The notes beneath the pieces are model-generated. The model saw nothing but the letters and a program-made list of their open reading frames with translations. It did no database searches and was not told where the DNA came from. This document shows positions 56,231 through 64,000 of a stretch of DNA of 64,000 nucleotides, piece after piece. Position 1 is the stretch's first letter. Each line of letters starts with the position of its first letter. The translations under genes and the position numbers were made by a program. Origin of the DNA: Propionibacteriaceae bacterium (GTDB lineage: Bacteria; Actinomycetota; Actinomycetes; Propionibacteriales; Propionibacteriaceae); NCBI GenBank assembly GCA_009782915.1, contig WRIC01000008.1:1-64000 (forward strand), written 5' to 3'.

Positions 56231-57795
56231 GATTCTCCTGTCGTTGTCTCGAGCGCCACAGCCATCAGCGGAAGGCTACGCTCGTAGTGTTGAAGGAACT
56301 GTTGATAGCCGGCCACATCGCCAGGATCGGGTTCGAGGGTTTCGATTTCAGTGTGAGCGAAGACCACCTGGGTGAGGTAGTCCCCCAGCGACAGTCCCTG
56401 GGTGTCAGCCCCATAGGCAGCTAAGATAGCCATCCCCCAGGCTCCCCCTTCAGAGGCAGTCGCACCAACACTGACTGGGGTGTTCATGGCAGCTGCGAGG
56501 ATGGACTGGGCTACTGTCTTGGTGGTGAATATCCCCCCATGTGCCCTCATGGTGTCCAACTCGACTTGCTCTGACTCAAGGATTCTCATCCCCAAGGAGA
56601 GGGTCGCAAAGGAACTCATCAGTAGGGTTCTCATGAGGTTCTCTAAGGTCAGTGATGATTCGGGGGTACGCACAATCAGCGGTCGACCTCCCGTGAGACC
56701 AGTGATGGGTTCTCCCGCTAGGTAGTTGTATGCCAGGAGTCCACCACCATCTTTGTCCCCGTCGAGCCCAGCATGGAAGAGGGTGGAAAAGACCTGCGTG
56801 GACTCCAGTGGCATCTGGGCTCTGGAAGCAAATTGGGTGAAGACACCCGCCCAAGCGTCCAGTTCGGATGCCCCATTGTTGCAGTGCACCATAGCCACAG
56901 GGTCTCCTGCTGGCGTAGTGACCATGTCGATCTCTGGATGCAGGGCAGTCAGTTCGCGCTCCAAAACGATCATGGCAAAGATGGAGGTTCCCGCAGAGAT
57001 ATTTCCGGTTCGCGGGGCAACAGCATGGGTAGCAACCATTCCTGTACCTGCATCACCTTCCGGTGGTACGACCACAATCCCATCGGGCAGGTCACCTGAG
57101 GGATCAATGAGCCTCGCTCCAGAGGTTGTGAGTGTCCCTGCTGGTTGGCCGGCCACTCGTACTTCAGGCAGGATCGTAGAAAGTTGTATCCCAGCATCAT
57201 GTTCGTCGAGCAGTTCTTGGGCTAAGTCCATGCGAGGGCGATCCCAGCTGTGAGTTTCATCGATGGGGAAAACCCCGGAAGCATCTCCGACACCAAGAAC
57301 CTTCTCACCGGTGAGTTTCCAGTGAACATACCCAGCTAGTGTGGTGATGTGATCAATCGAGGACACGTGGTCCTCATGATTCAGCACTGCTTGATAGAGA
57401 TGGGCTATTGTCCAGCGCTGAGGGATAGTGAACCTCAGTTTCGTGGTCAGCACTGCACTTGCCTCAAGGGTCATCGTGTTACGCCAGGTACGAAATTGGG
57501 CGAGTTGTGCACCGGTGTCATCAAAGACCAGGTATCCATGCATCATCGCTGAGACACCGATGGCGGAAATGACCGGTGGCTCACCATTGTCAGCGACATA
57601 GGTTTGTTTGAGTTCGCCATAGGCTTGAGACAAGCCCTCCCACACTTCGTTTAACCCGTAGGTCCAGATTCCTTGATCGAAGTGGTTTTCCCAGGTGTGA
57701 GACCCCGCAGCAACGACCTGGTGGTCGGAGTCAATGAGGACAGCTTTGATTCGTGTGGAACCAAACTCTATCCCGAGGTAATGATCTTGTTTCAT
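56227..57795 (-). CDS. araB: Ribulokinase-type FGGY carbohydrate kinase
   Basis: 522 aa. The ATPase core begins GIEFGSTRIKAVLID; the second half has GTSIFAMIVL and AASEGGAWGMAILAAYG near the nucleotide site. It belongs to the FGGY family, in the position of the L-ribulose kinase. The sequence is unlike the well-known E. coli AraB, so kinase specificity rests on the operon. ATG 57795 is preferred (AAGGTG upstream), with GTG 57798 as alternative. First gene of araBDA. Confidence 0.9.
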   Translation of the reverse strand: MKQDHYLGIEFGSTRIKAVLIDSDHQVVAAGSHTWENHFDQGIWTYGLNEVWEGLSQAYGELKQTYVADNGEPPVISAIGVSAMMHGYLVFDDTGAQLAQFRTWRNTMTLEASAVLTTKLRFTIPQRWTIAHLYQAVLNHEDHVSSIDHITTLAGYVHWKLTGEKVLGVGDASGVFPIDETHSWDRPRMDLAQELLDEHDAGIQLSTILPEVRVAGQPAGTLTTSGARLIDPSGDLPDGIVVVPPEGDAGTGMVATHAVAPRTGNISAGTSIFAMIVLERELTALHPEIDMVTTPAGDPVAMVHCNNGASELDAWAGVFTQFASRAQMPLESTQVFSTLFHAGLDGDKDGGGLLAYNYLAGEPITGLTGGRPLIVRTPESSLTLENLMRTLLMSSFATLSLGMRILESEQVELDTMRAHGGIFTTKTVAQSILAAAMNTPVSVGATASEGGAWGMAILAAYGADTQGLSLGDYLTQVVFAHTEIETLEPDPGDVAGYQQFLQHYERSLPLMAVALETTTGES

Positions 57796-57849
57796 CACAC
57801 CTTCACCGTGCTCACTCTGCGCCGCTCATGGCGCATATTGCCTTGAATT

Positions 57850-57879
57850 ATGTTAACGCTCACATATGGAGAGTGTCAA
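57850..57879 (-). promoter_or_regulatory. Promoter of araBDA with embedded operator
   Basis: On the minus strand TTGACA (57879-57874) and TAACAT (57855-57850) are separated by 18 bp. The operator TGTGAGCGTTAACA (57864-57851) overlaps the -10 box and spacer, so repressor binding would exclude RNA polymerase. Confidence 0.65.
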
Positions 57880-57985
57880 GGGTTTCTCCGTTGATTCTCA
57901 CTCTATTGAGACCAGGAAACCCCCCAGTATCCCCCCTGCATAGTGTGATCGTGAACACGAACACGACAAATAGCCTTTCACCCCT

Positions 57986-57991
57986 TAGACT
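57986..57991 (+). promoter_or_regulatory. -10 box for leaderless araR-like gene
   Basis: TAGACT, 6 nt before the ATG at 57998, without a ribosome-binding site. A partly palindromic CGTGAACACGAACACG at about 57950-57965 lies in the -35 region and might allow autoregulation. Confidence 0.5.
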
Positions 57992-57997
57992 AGGGGC

Positions 57998-59008
57998 ATG
58001 GAAGAGACCCGAACTAGCCCAACAATTGCTGATGTTGCTCACCTGGCAGGGGTCTCCCATCAGACAGTGTCACGTGTGTTAAACAACCATCCGTCAGTGT
58101 CGACGAAAACCCATCATAAAGTCTCCCAGGCCATCGCCTCCTTGGGTTATCGGCGTAATCTTGCCGCTCGCACCCTCGCCACCGGCACGAGCCGTGTCAT
58201 TGGGGTCCTGGTTACCCGTACCCACCTGTCTGGCCCCTCCGCAGCTCTACTCGCCATCGAGCAGACAGCTCGACTGGGAGGCTACTGGGTGTCCATGGCG
58301 GGACTGCAACGCAATGATCCGAAGGAGGTCACCGAAGTCATCTCCCACTTCATTGACCAGGGTGTTGATGGCATCATCGCTGTTGCACAAACTGAGACAG
58401 CTGTGGAGGCGACCTTGCAGGCTTCGGGGTCCATGCCGACTGTCCTGGTCACCTCGGGGGCGGTTCCCCCCGACCGGTTCAGTGTTGATATTGACCAGGG
58501 TGAGGGCGCCGACCAAGCTATGACGATCCTGAAAGGACTCAGGCATTCCTCTATCGCCCACATCAGTGGGCCTCACGATGACCTTCACGCTTCGGTACGT
58601 GCTGAGAGTTGGCGTCGAGCCCTACCCGCAGGACAAGATCCAAACGGGTTGCTCATTGAGGGAGATTGGACCTCCCAGTCGGGTTATGGGGCAGCGATGA
58701 CTCTGCTGGCCAATAAGACGTTGCCCACAGCTATTTTCGCCGGAAACGACACCATGGGGTTCGGGGTCTTGCGCGCCTTGCATGATCGTGGAATCGGTGT
58801 TCCAGGGGGAATCTCTGTGGTGGGTTTCGATGACATCGCCGGAGCGGACTGCTCCATTCCACCACTGACCACGATCCACCAGGATCACCATGGGTTGGGG
58901 CAAGCCTCCATGGAACTACTTCTCGAAGCCATCGCTGGCCACGAAGCTCGCTCCATGAAGATCCCGACCCAGTTGATCGTACGAGCCTCAACAGGTGTGC
59001 CTGCGTAA
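57998..59008 (+). CDS. LacI-family regulator of the arabinose genes
   Basis: 336 aa. The N-terminal helix-turn-helix TIADVAHLAGVSHQTVSRVL (about 9-28) and hinge helix are followed by a periplasmic-binding-protein-like effector domain with VIGVLVTRTHLSGP and FAGNDTMGFGVLRALHDRGI. It is divergent from araB, and a LacI-like palindrome with the same 14 bp occurs at both arabinose promoters, so it most likely represses them until arabinose or a derivative binds. It is a LacI-type, not AraC-type, arabinose regulator. Its last codons lie in the 46-bp direct repeat. Confidence 0.93.
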   Translation: MEETRTSPTIADVAHLAGVSHQTVSRVLNNHPSVSTKTHHKVSQAIASLGYRRNLAARTLATGTSRVIGVLVTRTHLSGPSAALLAIEQTARLGGYWVSMAGLQRNDPKEVTEVISHFIDQGVDGIIAVAQTETAVEATLQASGSMPTVLVTSGAVPPDRFSVDIDQGEGADQAMTILKGLRHSSIAHISGPHDDLHASVRAESWRRALPAGQDPNGLLIEGDWTSQSGYGAAMTLLANKTLPTAIFAGNDTMGFGVLRALHDRGIGVPGGISVVGFDDIAGADCSIPPLTTIHQDHHGLGQASMELLLEAIAGHEARSMKIPTQLIVRASTGVPA

Positions 59009-59028
59009 CCTGCTCAGACTCGCCACAG
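58983..59028. repeat. 46-bp direct repeat, left copy
   Basis: Matches 60331-60376 at 44 of 46 positions in the same orientation. This copy encodes the last eight codons and stop of the LacI-type gene plus 20 bp. It begins GAGCCTCAAC and ends CTCGCCACAG. Confidence 0.92.
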
Positions 59029-59178
59029 GGTGAGCGTGGTGGGGGGTATATGCCACAGGACCTGTCCGCGTGCGACAAAATAGCCGCGACCGTTCAGTGA
59101 TGTAAATGTGGGATCGTTGCGTTGCTAGTCCATATGCGATTCATGGTGCCCCCACTAAGTCGTTGCTGATACCACAAC

Positions 59179-59317
59179 GTCATTCCGTGCGTAGTCACGG
59201 AATCCAGACGTGATGGTTTCCACGAATGGGATTGTGTGTGGTTGGTGAGACTATTCGGTTACTCCCCATGGTGGTTGGTGTGGATTCTGGACCCTGCGAC
59301 TTCGCGCAGGGTGACGA
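59179..59317. repeat. Long palindromic element
   Basis: Left arm ATTCCGTG/CACGGAAT (59179-59208), spacer about 77 bp, right arm CCCTGCG/CGCAGGG ending near 59317. Upstream (about 59080-59125) is a fragment of the tail block also seen at 42538-42689. A 24-bp tandem tail (CAGGGTGACG at 59307 and 59331) follows. No other gene lies in 59009-59459. Confidence 0.85.
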
Positions 59318-59447
59318 TGGTGAAGGTGCACAGGGTGACGATGGTGAAGGTTTTGGTACTGTCATTCCGTGCGTAGTCACGGAATCCAGACATGCGGTTA
59401 TCCACAATAATAGAGTTTGTCCATGGTGATCAGCGTGATGTCTTCAG

Positions 59448-59453
59448 TAGGCT
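59448..59453 (+). promoter_or_regulatory. -10 box for leaderless GIY-YIG gene
   Basis: TAGGCT, exactly 6 nt before the ATG at 59460. Confidence 0.45.
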
Positions 59454-59459
59454 CACAAT

Positions 59460-59747
59460 ATGGCAAAAATGGCATACACGTACATGATGGCAAATAAACG
59501 GAATGGGACTCTATATGTGGGTGTCACCTCTAATCTGGAGCGCCGGGTTTTTCAGCATAAAGACAAAACATATCCTGGATTCACAGCAAAGTACGGCATT
59601 GACCTCCTTGTATGGTTTGAAGGTGGTGAAAGCATTGAGGAGGCGATTGCCCTTGAAAAGAAGATCAAAAATTGGAAACGGCAACAGAAGACTGCTTTGA
59701 TCGAGAAGACCAACCCCCAGTGGAGAGACTTGAGTGAAGACTTCTGA
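59460..59747 (+). CDS. Single-domain GIY-YIG nuclease (YhbQ/URI-like)
   Basis: 95 aa. The GIY-YIG motif appears as YTYMMANKRNGTLYVGVTSN (about 6-25), followed by the arginine in LERRVFQHK and the catalytic glutamate in ALEKKIKNWKRQQKTALI. It is a stand-alone nuclease domain of the UPF0213/URI type, whose roles are mostly unknown; related domains occur in UvrC and homing endonucleases. The start at 59460 is set by the -10 box. It is the only gene inside the 59029-60330 repeat block and lies between the two inverted palindromic arms. Confidence 0.88.
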   Translation: MAKMAYTYMMANKRNGTLYVGVTSNLERRVFQHKDKTYPGFTAKYGIDLLVWFEGGESIEEAIALEKKIKNWKRQQKTALIEKTNPQWRDLSEDF

Positions 59748-59884
59748 GCGGATGCTGGTCGTTGGTTCAACGAACTCTCAATGGTGGTGGTTGTGGTTTC
59801 TGGGCCCTGTGACGTAGCCTGTTCTGCGGAGCGCGCCAGCGCGACTCGCAGTGCACAGGGTGACGGTTGTGGAGGTTTGGTACT

Positions 59885-60325
59885 GTCATTCCGTGCGTAG
59901 TCACGGAATCCAGATGTGATAGTTCCCACGACTAGGGTTGTGTGTGGTTGGTGAGATTGTTCGGTTGCTACCCATCATGGTTGATGTGGATTCTGGACCC
60001 TGCGACTTCGCACAGGGTGACGGTTGCTGAGGTGTCATTGGAGTTGGGCGCAACGATACTGTATTGCCACCATCGGCAATTGCGGCATCTTTCGAATAAC
60101 CGCGACTCATTCCCAACCTCACTAAGTCATTCCGTGCGTAGTCACGGAATCCAGATGTGATAGTTCCCACGACTGGGATTGTGTGTGGTCGGTGAGATTG
60201 TTCGGTTGCTACCCATCATGGTTGATGTGGATTCTGGACCCTGCGACTTCGCACAGGGTGACGGTGGTGGCATCGCGCAGGGTGACGGTGGTGGCATCGA
60301 GCAGGGTGACGGTGGTGGGCCCACG
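59885..60325. repeat. Two long palindromic elements and a 24-bp array
   Basis: Elements at 59885-60023 and 60126-60264, both with left arm ATTCCGTG/CACGGAAT and right arm CCCTGCG with CGCACAGGG. Between them is a shortened tail block. A 24-bp unit (CAGGGTGACGGTGGTGG) repeats at 60254, 60278 and 60302. The gap 59748-60335 holds no supported gene. Confidence 0.88.
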
Positions 60326-60330
60326 GGGAT

Positions 60331-60376
60331 GAGCCTCAACTGGTGTGCCTGCGTAACCTGCTCAGGCTCGCCACAG
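60331..60376. repeat. 46-bp direct repeat, right copy
   Basis: Second copy of the sequence at 58983-59028. Read on the minus strand it encodes the last 12 or 13 codons and stop of the Ig-repeat surface protein. Confidence 0.92.
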
Positions 60377-63300
60377 CTAAACCACCGGCAACCATCATCA
60401 CAGCAATCCACACAGTCACTGGTGAAGAGATCAACCCTCCTGTGGGAGCAACCGCTGATGGTGCTGCAGGTGGAGTCACTGTTGTGGGCGGTGGTGAGGT
60501 GGTTCCTCCCCCAGGCGGCGCAGTGGTCCCTCCGCCGCTGGGGGCTGCCTGAACCTCGAAGGTTCTCGATGCTTCACCCCACTGCTGGCTGGATAGTGTT
60601 GCTGTGTGAACACCAGGGTCCAAACTAGCTGGAATACTGAAGGCGAACGAGACTGTCCCTTGACCAGAGGCTGTTTGCGTGCCAACAACCCACGGGTTTG
60701 AGGTCACCACCAAACGTACTTCCTCCCCGGGTTCAAACCCTGATCCGTTCACCACTTGGGTTTCACCAACCACTCGCGAACTGTGGGTGATCGACACCTG
60801 AGGTTCGTATCGTGGAATTGATCGGTCAAAGAAGGTGACCTCCACACCTGATCCAGTGATCTCTTCAGAGTTGATCAGTACAGTCACAGAGTTGGGTCCT
60901 GCTTTGGTACTCGACAAGGACACCTGGCACACCCCTTGGGCATTACTCGTACATTGAGGGGCACTCAAGGTCCCAAATCCACTGACATGGAACTCCACCT
61001 CGACAGATTCCATGGCGCGACCTTGGCTATCTTTCACGGTTGCTGTGACATCCACAGTGTCACCCACCCAAGGAATAGTCGAGGACACGCTCACAGAGGA
61101 CTGGCTCACCGACACCGTCGGCACCATCTCGGCAAAGGTCAAGACAAACTCACGAGTGATAATGGTTCCACATTCGTCGGATTCAGGAACAGACACCGTA
61201 TACTCCCCAGCAGTAAGCGTCGTGAATCTCACGTGATATATCCCACTGCCCTGATCCACAGGTGCGCTCATGAGCAGTCGCGGATCCGAGACCTCAATGT
61301 CGTCGAGTTGGGGGGTGTCGTTTTCATTGGTCATCACAATGGTTCCCACCCAAGCGGAGAGTCCATCAGCAACAACAGTTTCGCTGTAAGGTGTGTTGAC
61401 GTCGCGTCCGATAGTCATCGAGTATGGTGTTTGTGGACCGAAGCAGTCACCACGGGCAGTGAACTCGATCACACGGGCAACCACAACAGGATTCCCGTCA
61501 ACATCAAGCATCATGGCACGAACAGTAGGCTTGCCAGCCACAACAGATGCCATCGTGAAGGTGTAGGTTCCATCACCCACATCGGTGATATCCGAGAAAG
61601 TCACAGCAGGTTCTGTTGATGACAGTACGATCTCATGAGCCATCCCTGCTACTCCCACTCCCATACCATCACTGACAGTCACGGTTCCCGTCCATGCCGG
61701 TCGACCATTGGGCTCGGTGTTAGCCAGTGGCTCTACCTCAAATTCCATGGTCCATGATAGCTGGACGGGAGGCATAGTGAGGAAGGTTACATACTGGGTT
61801 CTACTTGTGAATCCGCACAGATCACTACCCACCGTGACCGTGATCAAGAAATTGCCCACAATAGGTGAGGTCAGTTCGAAGGTGTACGTGCCATCACCTT
61901 GATCCACTACCGCTGTGGAGCGTACCTGAGGATCTGAGGCAGTCACCTGGATTCCTCCGCTGTTACCTGAACCATCACCTGCTGGGCTACCCAACCTGAC
62001 AGTGCCAGTCCACGATGATTCGTCGTTGGCATAGACCGGTCCACCGTGAGTGGGAGCCACCGTGAATCCTTCCAACCAGTACGCTGGATCGCACTCGGGG
62101 ATCGGCCAAAATTCCATAGTGCGACTAACCTCTGATGGTGGACCCATCCACGGATCGTTGGGTATGGACAGAGTCACAGTGAACTGCCCTGGCTCAGTTG
62201 AAGTAAATTCCACGGTATAAGTACCGTCGCCATGATCGACTATCTCGGACGGTTCTACTGCGGGGTCCGACACCGTCATCTCGACAACAGAGGCAAGACC
62301 ATAGGAAGGTGTCATCGTTGCGTCAAGGCGGAATGTTCCGACCCAGGTTTGTTTTCCATCCGCTAATGGATGGCCACTGTCTGAAGTCAGGTCGAATCCC
62401 ATAAAGTAGACATAGTTATAGTCAGCATGAGTGGCCGAGAAATACATCGTCCGATCTATGGAGTGGACGCGACGTGATTCTGCCAGAGCAACGGTGGCAA
62501 CTGCGTCGAAGTTTCCTCCCACAACAACAGAGGTCTTGGCTGTGAATCGTATGGTGTAGGTCCCGTCATTGTTGTCCACGACATCGGAGATATTCACTTT
62601 CTCTGTGTCCACACTCACCTCGAAGGCATCGCCAAAACCAGAAGCCACTGCACCAGGTTCCGGGTTGCCCTCGAATCCTAGAATCACTGTTCCCATATAT
62701 TCGTCAACATAAGCGAAGGTGGGATGTTCACTGGTCACCACAGGGTTGACAGTGAAATCAACCAACACGACCTCAGGTTCCACTGGTGGTGTCACAACCT
62801 CGTCGAAGGTCATGGCCCGTTGAAGAGTCTTCCCATTGACAGTGGTGCGCAGCTCGAAGGTTCCCGGTGTGTCTGATGTGAGATGAACAGTGTAGGTTCC
62901 GTCATCATTATCGGTCAGAGATGACACTGTGACACTTGGATCTGAGGCAGTGATCTCCATCACATCGCCGAATCCCGTAGCAGGGGTACGCAACCGAGCA
63001 GTATCCACTAGGGTGATGGTGGCTGTGTAGTCGTCTAAATCATTGGCAGTCACACTCGACGAATCGCTACGAATGTCCACATTAGCCAAGATGAGTACGG
63101 GGGCTGGTGGTGCAGGGCGATCAACGAACCGTACCTGTCGGGTCATGGTTTGCACCTCAATGCCGTTGTCTACAGCAACAGTGATCGTGAAAGTTCCTGC
63201 CTTGGTTGAGTAGACATTGAACATCTTTATATCGTTTAACTCCGAGATGGTCACCGCCGGATCAGAGGCTGTGATGGTGATGGAATCGTTGTAACCCCGG

Positions 63301-64000
63301 AATCCACCACCAAGGAAGTCCCTGATAGTCACTGATCCTCCCCACCCAACGGAACTATTGGTATAAATCGGTTCTCCCCCACTGGGTGAGATATAAACAT
63401 CCTCTAACCAGAATTCTGGCTCAGGTGGGACAGGATAGAAGGTGGTGGTATTCGCACCGAAGGTTCCGCTTCCACCAATGATGGTGACATCTACCCAGGT
63501 GCTGGCGGGTTCGGTTGCGGTGAGAATGAAAGTGTAGGTTCCATCCCCCTGGTCAACGGGAGCGGTGTAGTGGACAGGGCTATCTGCATAGGGAATATCC
63601 ACCACAATCTGATCAGCAAAACCAGTTGCTGGGTTGGAGGGGTCGCTCAGATCAAGAATCGTCACTGTGGCCACACACTGATCTTGTCCATTGGCTAAGG
63701 GTTTTTCTTTCTCACAAGCAACAGTCGTCCCACCAAAGGCTATCAGCGGGTCAGGGGCTGGATAGAAAATAACTGTTGTATTCCACGTGCTTTCACCCAC
63801 GATGATGGAGATCGTATACCAACCTTCTTCGGTTGCCGTGACCTTGGTCGAATAGGTGCCATCTCCATGATCAACGAGGGTGGAGGCCTGAACTTTGTCG
63901 TTATCGTATCCCAGCTGGATAAGATCTGACTTTCCTGGGACCTGTATCGTACGGTCTTGGGTATCAACCAAGGTAATGGTCAGGATCTCACCGCTCACCC
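60336..64000 (-). CDS. Large Ig-like repeat surface protein, C-terminal part
   Basis: At least 1221 codons in the window; the N-terminus lies beyond the edge. The visible part is a string of about ten Ig-like beta domains of about 100-120 aa, many ending in (D)GDGTYTxxL/F followed by TSTEPGxFxVTV-like strands, in the manner of invasin/intimin and bacterial Ig-like domains. The last domain is of a different type (GSGFEPGEEVRLVVTSNPW). A Pro/Gly/Thr-rich spacer follows, then VAPTGG, a hydrophobic segment and a basic tail SRLRRHTS. This is a sortase-type anchor in which VAPTG resembles the LAxTG motif of class E sortases. A wall-anchored adhesin or stalk is likely. Confidence 0.88.
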   Translation of the reverse strand, partial: VSGEILTITLVDTQDRTIQVPGKSDLIQLGYDNDKVQASTLVDHGDGTYSTKVTATEEGWYTISIIVGESTWNTTVIFYPAPDPLIAFGGTTVACEKEKPLANGQDQCVATVTILDLSDPSNPATGFADQIVVDIPYADSPVHYTAPVDQGDGTYTFILTATEPASTWVDVTIIGGSGTFGANTTTFYPVPPEPEFWLEDVYISPSGGEPIYTNSSVGWGGSVTIRDFLGGGFRGYNDSITITASDPAVTISELNDIKMFNVYSTKAGTFTITVAVDNGIEVQTMTRQVRFVDRPAPPAPVLILANVDIRSDSSSVTANDLDDYTATITLVDTARLRTPATGFGDVMEITASDPSVTVSSLTDNDDGTYTVHLTSDTPGTFELRTTVNGKTLQRAMTFDEVVTPPVEPEVVLVDFTVNPVVTSEHPTFAYVDEYMGTVILGFEGNPEPGAVASGFGDAFEVSVDTEKVNISDVVDNNDGTYTIRFTAKTSVVVGGNFDAVATVALAESRRVHSIDRTMYFSATHADYNYVYFMGFDLTSDSGHPLADGKQTWVGTFRLDATMTPSYGLASVVEMTVSDPAVEPSEIVDHGDGTYTVEFTSTEPGQFTVTLSIPNDPWMGPPSEVSRTMEFWPIPECDPAYWLEGFTVAPTHGGPVYANDESSWTGTVRLGSPAGDGSGNSGGIQVTASDPQVRSTAVVDQGDGTYTFELTSPIVGNFLITVTVGSDLCGFTSRTQYVTFLTMPPVQLSWTMEFEVEPLANTEPNGRPAWTGTVTVSDGMGVGVAGMAHEIVLSSTEPAVTFSDITDVGDGTYTFTMASVVAGKPTVRAMMLDVDGNPVVVARVIEFTARGDCFGPQTPYSMTIGRDVNTPYSETVVADGLSAWVGTIVMTNENDTPQLDDIEVSDPRLLMSAPVDQGSGIYHVRFTTLTAGEYTVSVPESDECGTIITREFVLTFAEMVPTVSVSQSSVSVSSTIPWVGDTVDVTATVKDSQGRAMESVEVEFHVSGFGTLSAPQCTSNAQGVCQVSLSSTKAGPNSVTVLINSEEITGSGVEVTFFDRSIPRYEPQVSITHSSRVVGETQVVNGSGFEPGEEVRLVVTSNPWVVGTQTASGQGTVSFAFSIPASLDPGVHTATLSSQQWGEASRTFEVQAAPSGGGTTAPPGGGTTSPPPTTVTPPAAPSAVAPTGGLISSPVTVWIAVMMVAGGLAVASLSRLRRHTS

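Larger units (their letters stand above)
59361..59866. mobile_element. Putative palindrome-bounded element carrying a GIY-YIG gene
   Basis: A left arm (59361-59390, ATTCCGTG/CACGGAAT around CGTAGT) and an inverted right arm (59799-59866, CCCTGTG/CACAGGG with an extended loop) enclose the GIY-YIG gene and its promoter. In other copies of the family the same arms enclose only about 30 or 80 bp. It is therefore laid out like a complete element among deletion derivatives. No transposase, integrase or tyrosine-HUH (RAYT) gene is present. Mobility is inferred. Confidence 0.5.

Noticed and set aside
59029-60330. Classical insertion sequence or integron
   Set aside because: No transposase, DDE/HUH or tyrosine recombinase gene is present; the only gene is the GIY-YIG nuclease, so only a putative mobile element is claimed.

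Overview
The window reads as a chromosomal segment of a mid-GC actinobacterium (Actinomycetes; a propionibacterial or actinomycetal lineage fits but cannot be fixed from sequence alone). Signs are the neighbourhoods proS / GNAT / ispG / rseP / dxr and DUF3052 / aceE, GTP-type PEP carboxykinase, homodimeric AceE, a DUF4439-like lipoprotein beside rimP-nusA-ylxR, a CtpE-like ATPase, and many probable leaderless genes whose TAnnnT -10 box lies 6-8 nt before an ATG or GTG.

Layout. 1-11.5 kb: start of hrpA, repeat DNA, murB, then ylxR-nusA-rimP, a lipoprotein, proS and the GNAT-ispG-rseP-dxr cluster (MEP isoprenoid pathway). 11.5-16.7 kb: a 1132-aa membrane-anchored acidic TPR protein, a HAD phosphatase and a metallo-beta-lactamase-fold hydrolase. 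17-23 kb: a complete 2-aminoethylphosphonate uptake and degradation operon (binding protein, ATPase, fused permease, phnX, phnW). 23-31 kb: CtpE-like ATPase, pyrB, a SanA-like protein, hemW, lepA, tRNA-Leu and thpR. 31-39.6 kb: cell-envelope block with three secreted peptidoglycan hydrolases, a ThrE-like exporter, smpB, ftsEX and prfB. 40-48.5 kb: pckG, tRNA-Val, DUF3052, aceE, uppP and an aldo/keto reductase. 48.5-59 kb: an L-arabinose regulon with a YtfQRT/YjfF-type furanose ABC transporter, convergent araBAD genes and a LacI-family regulator. A 14-bp operator is shared by the transporter and araB promoters. 59-64 kb: a repeat-rich insert carrying a GIY-YIG nuclease gene, then the 3' part of a large Ig-like repeat surface protein.

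The most unusual layer is a family of palindromic intergenic elements seen in about ten gene-free gaps. Each has two inverted arms (about 30 bp, themselves hairpins with compensatory base changes) around a short spacer, and often a minisatellite grown from the right arm. One copy (59361-59866) encloses a leaderless GIY-YIG nuclease gene. The cluster holding it (59029-60330) is bracketed by a 46-bp direct repeat made from the overlapping 3' ends of the LacI-type gene and the convergent Ig-protein gene. This looks like an insertion that duplicated the junction and spared both genes. A GIY-YIG-driven counterpart of the REP/RAYT systems is the best candidate here for an undescribed system.
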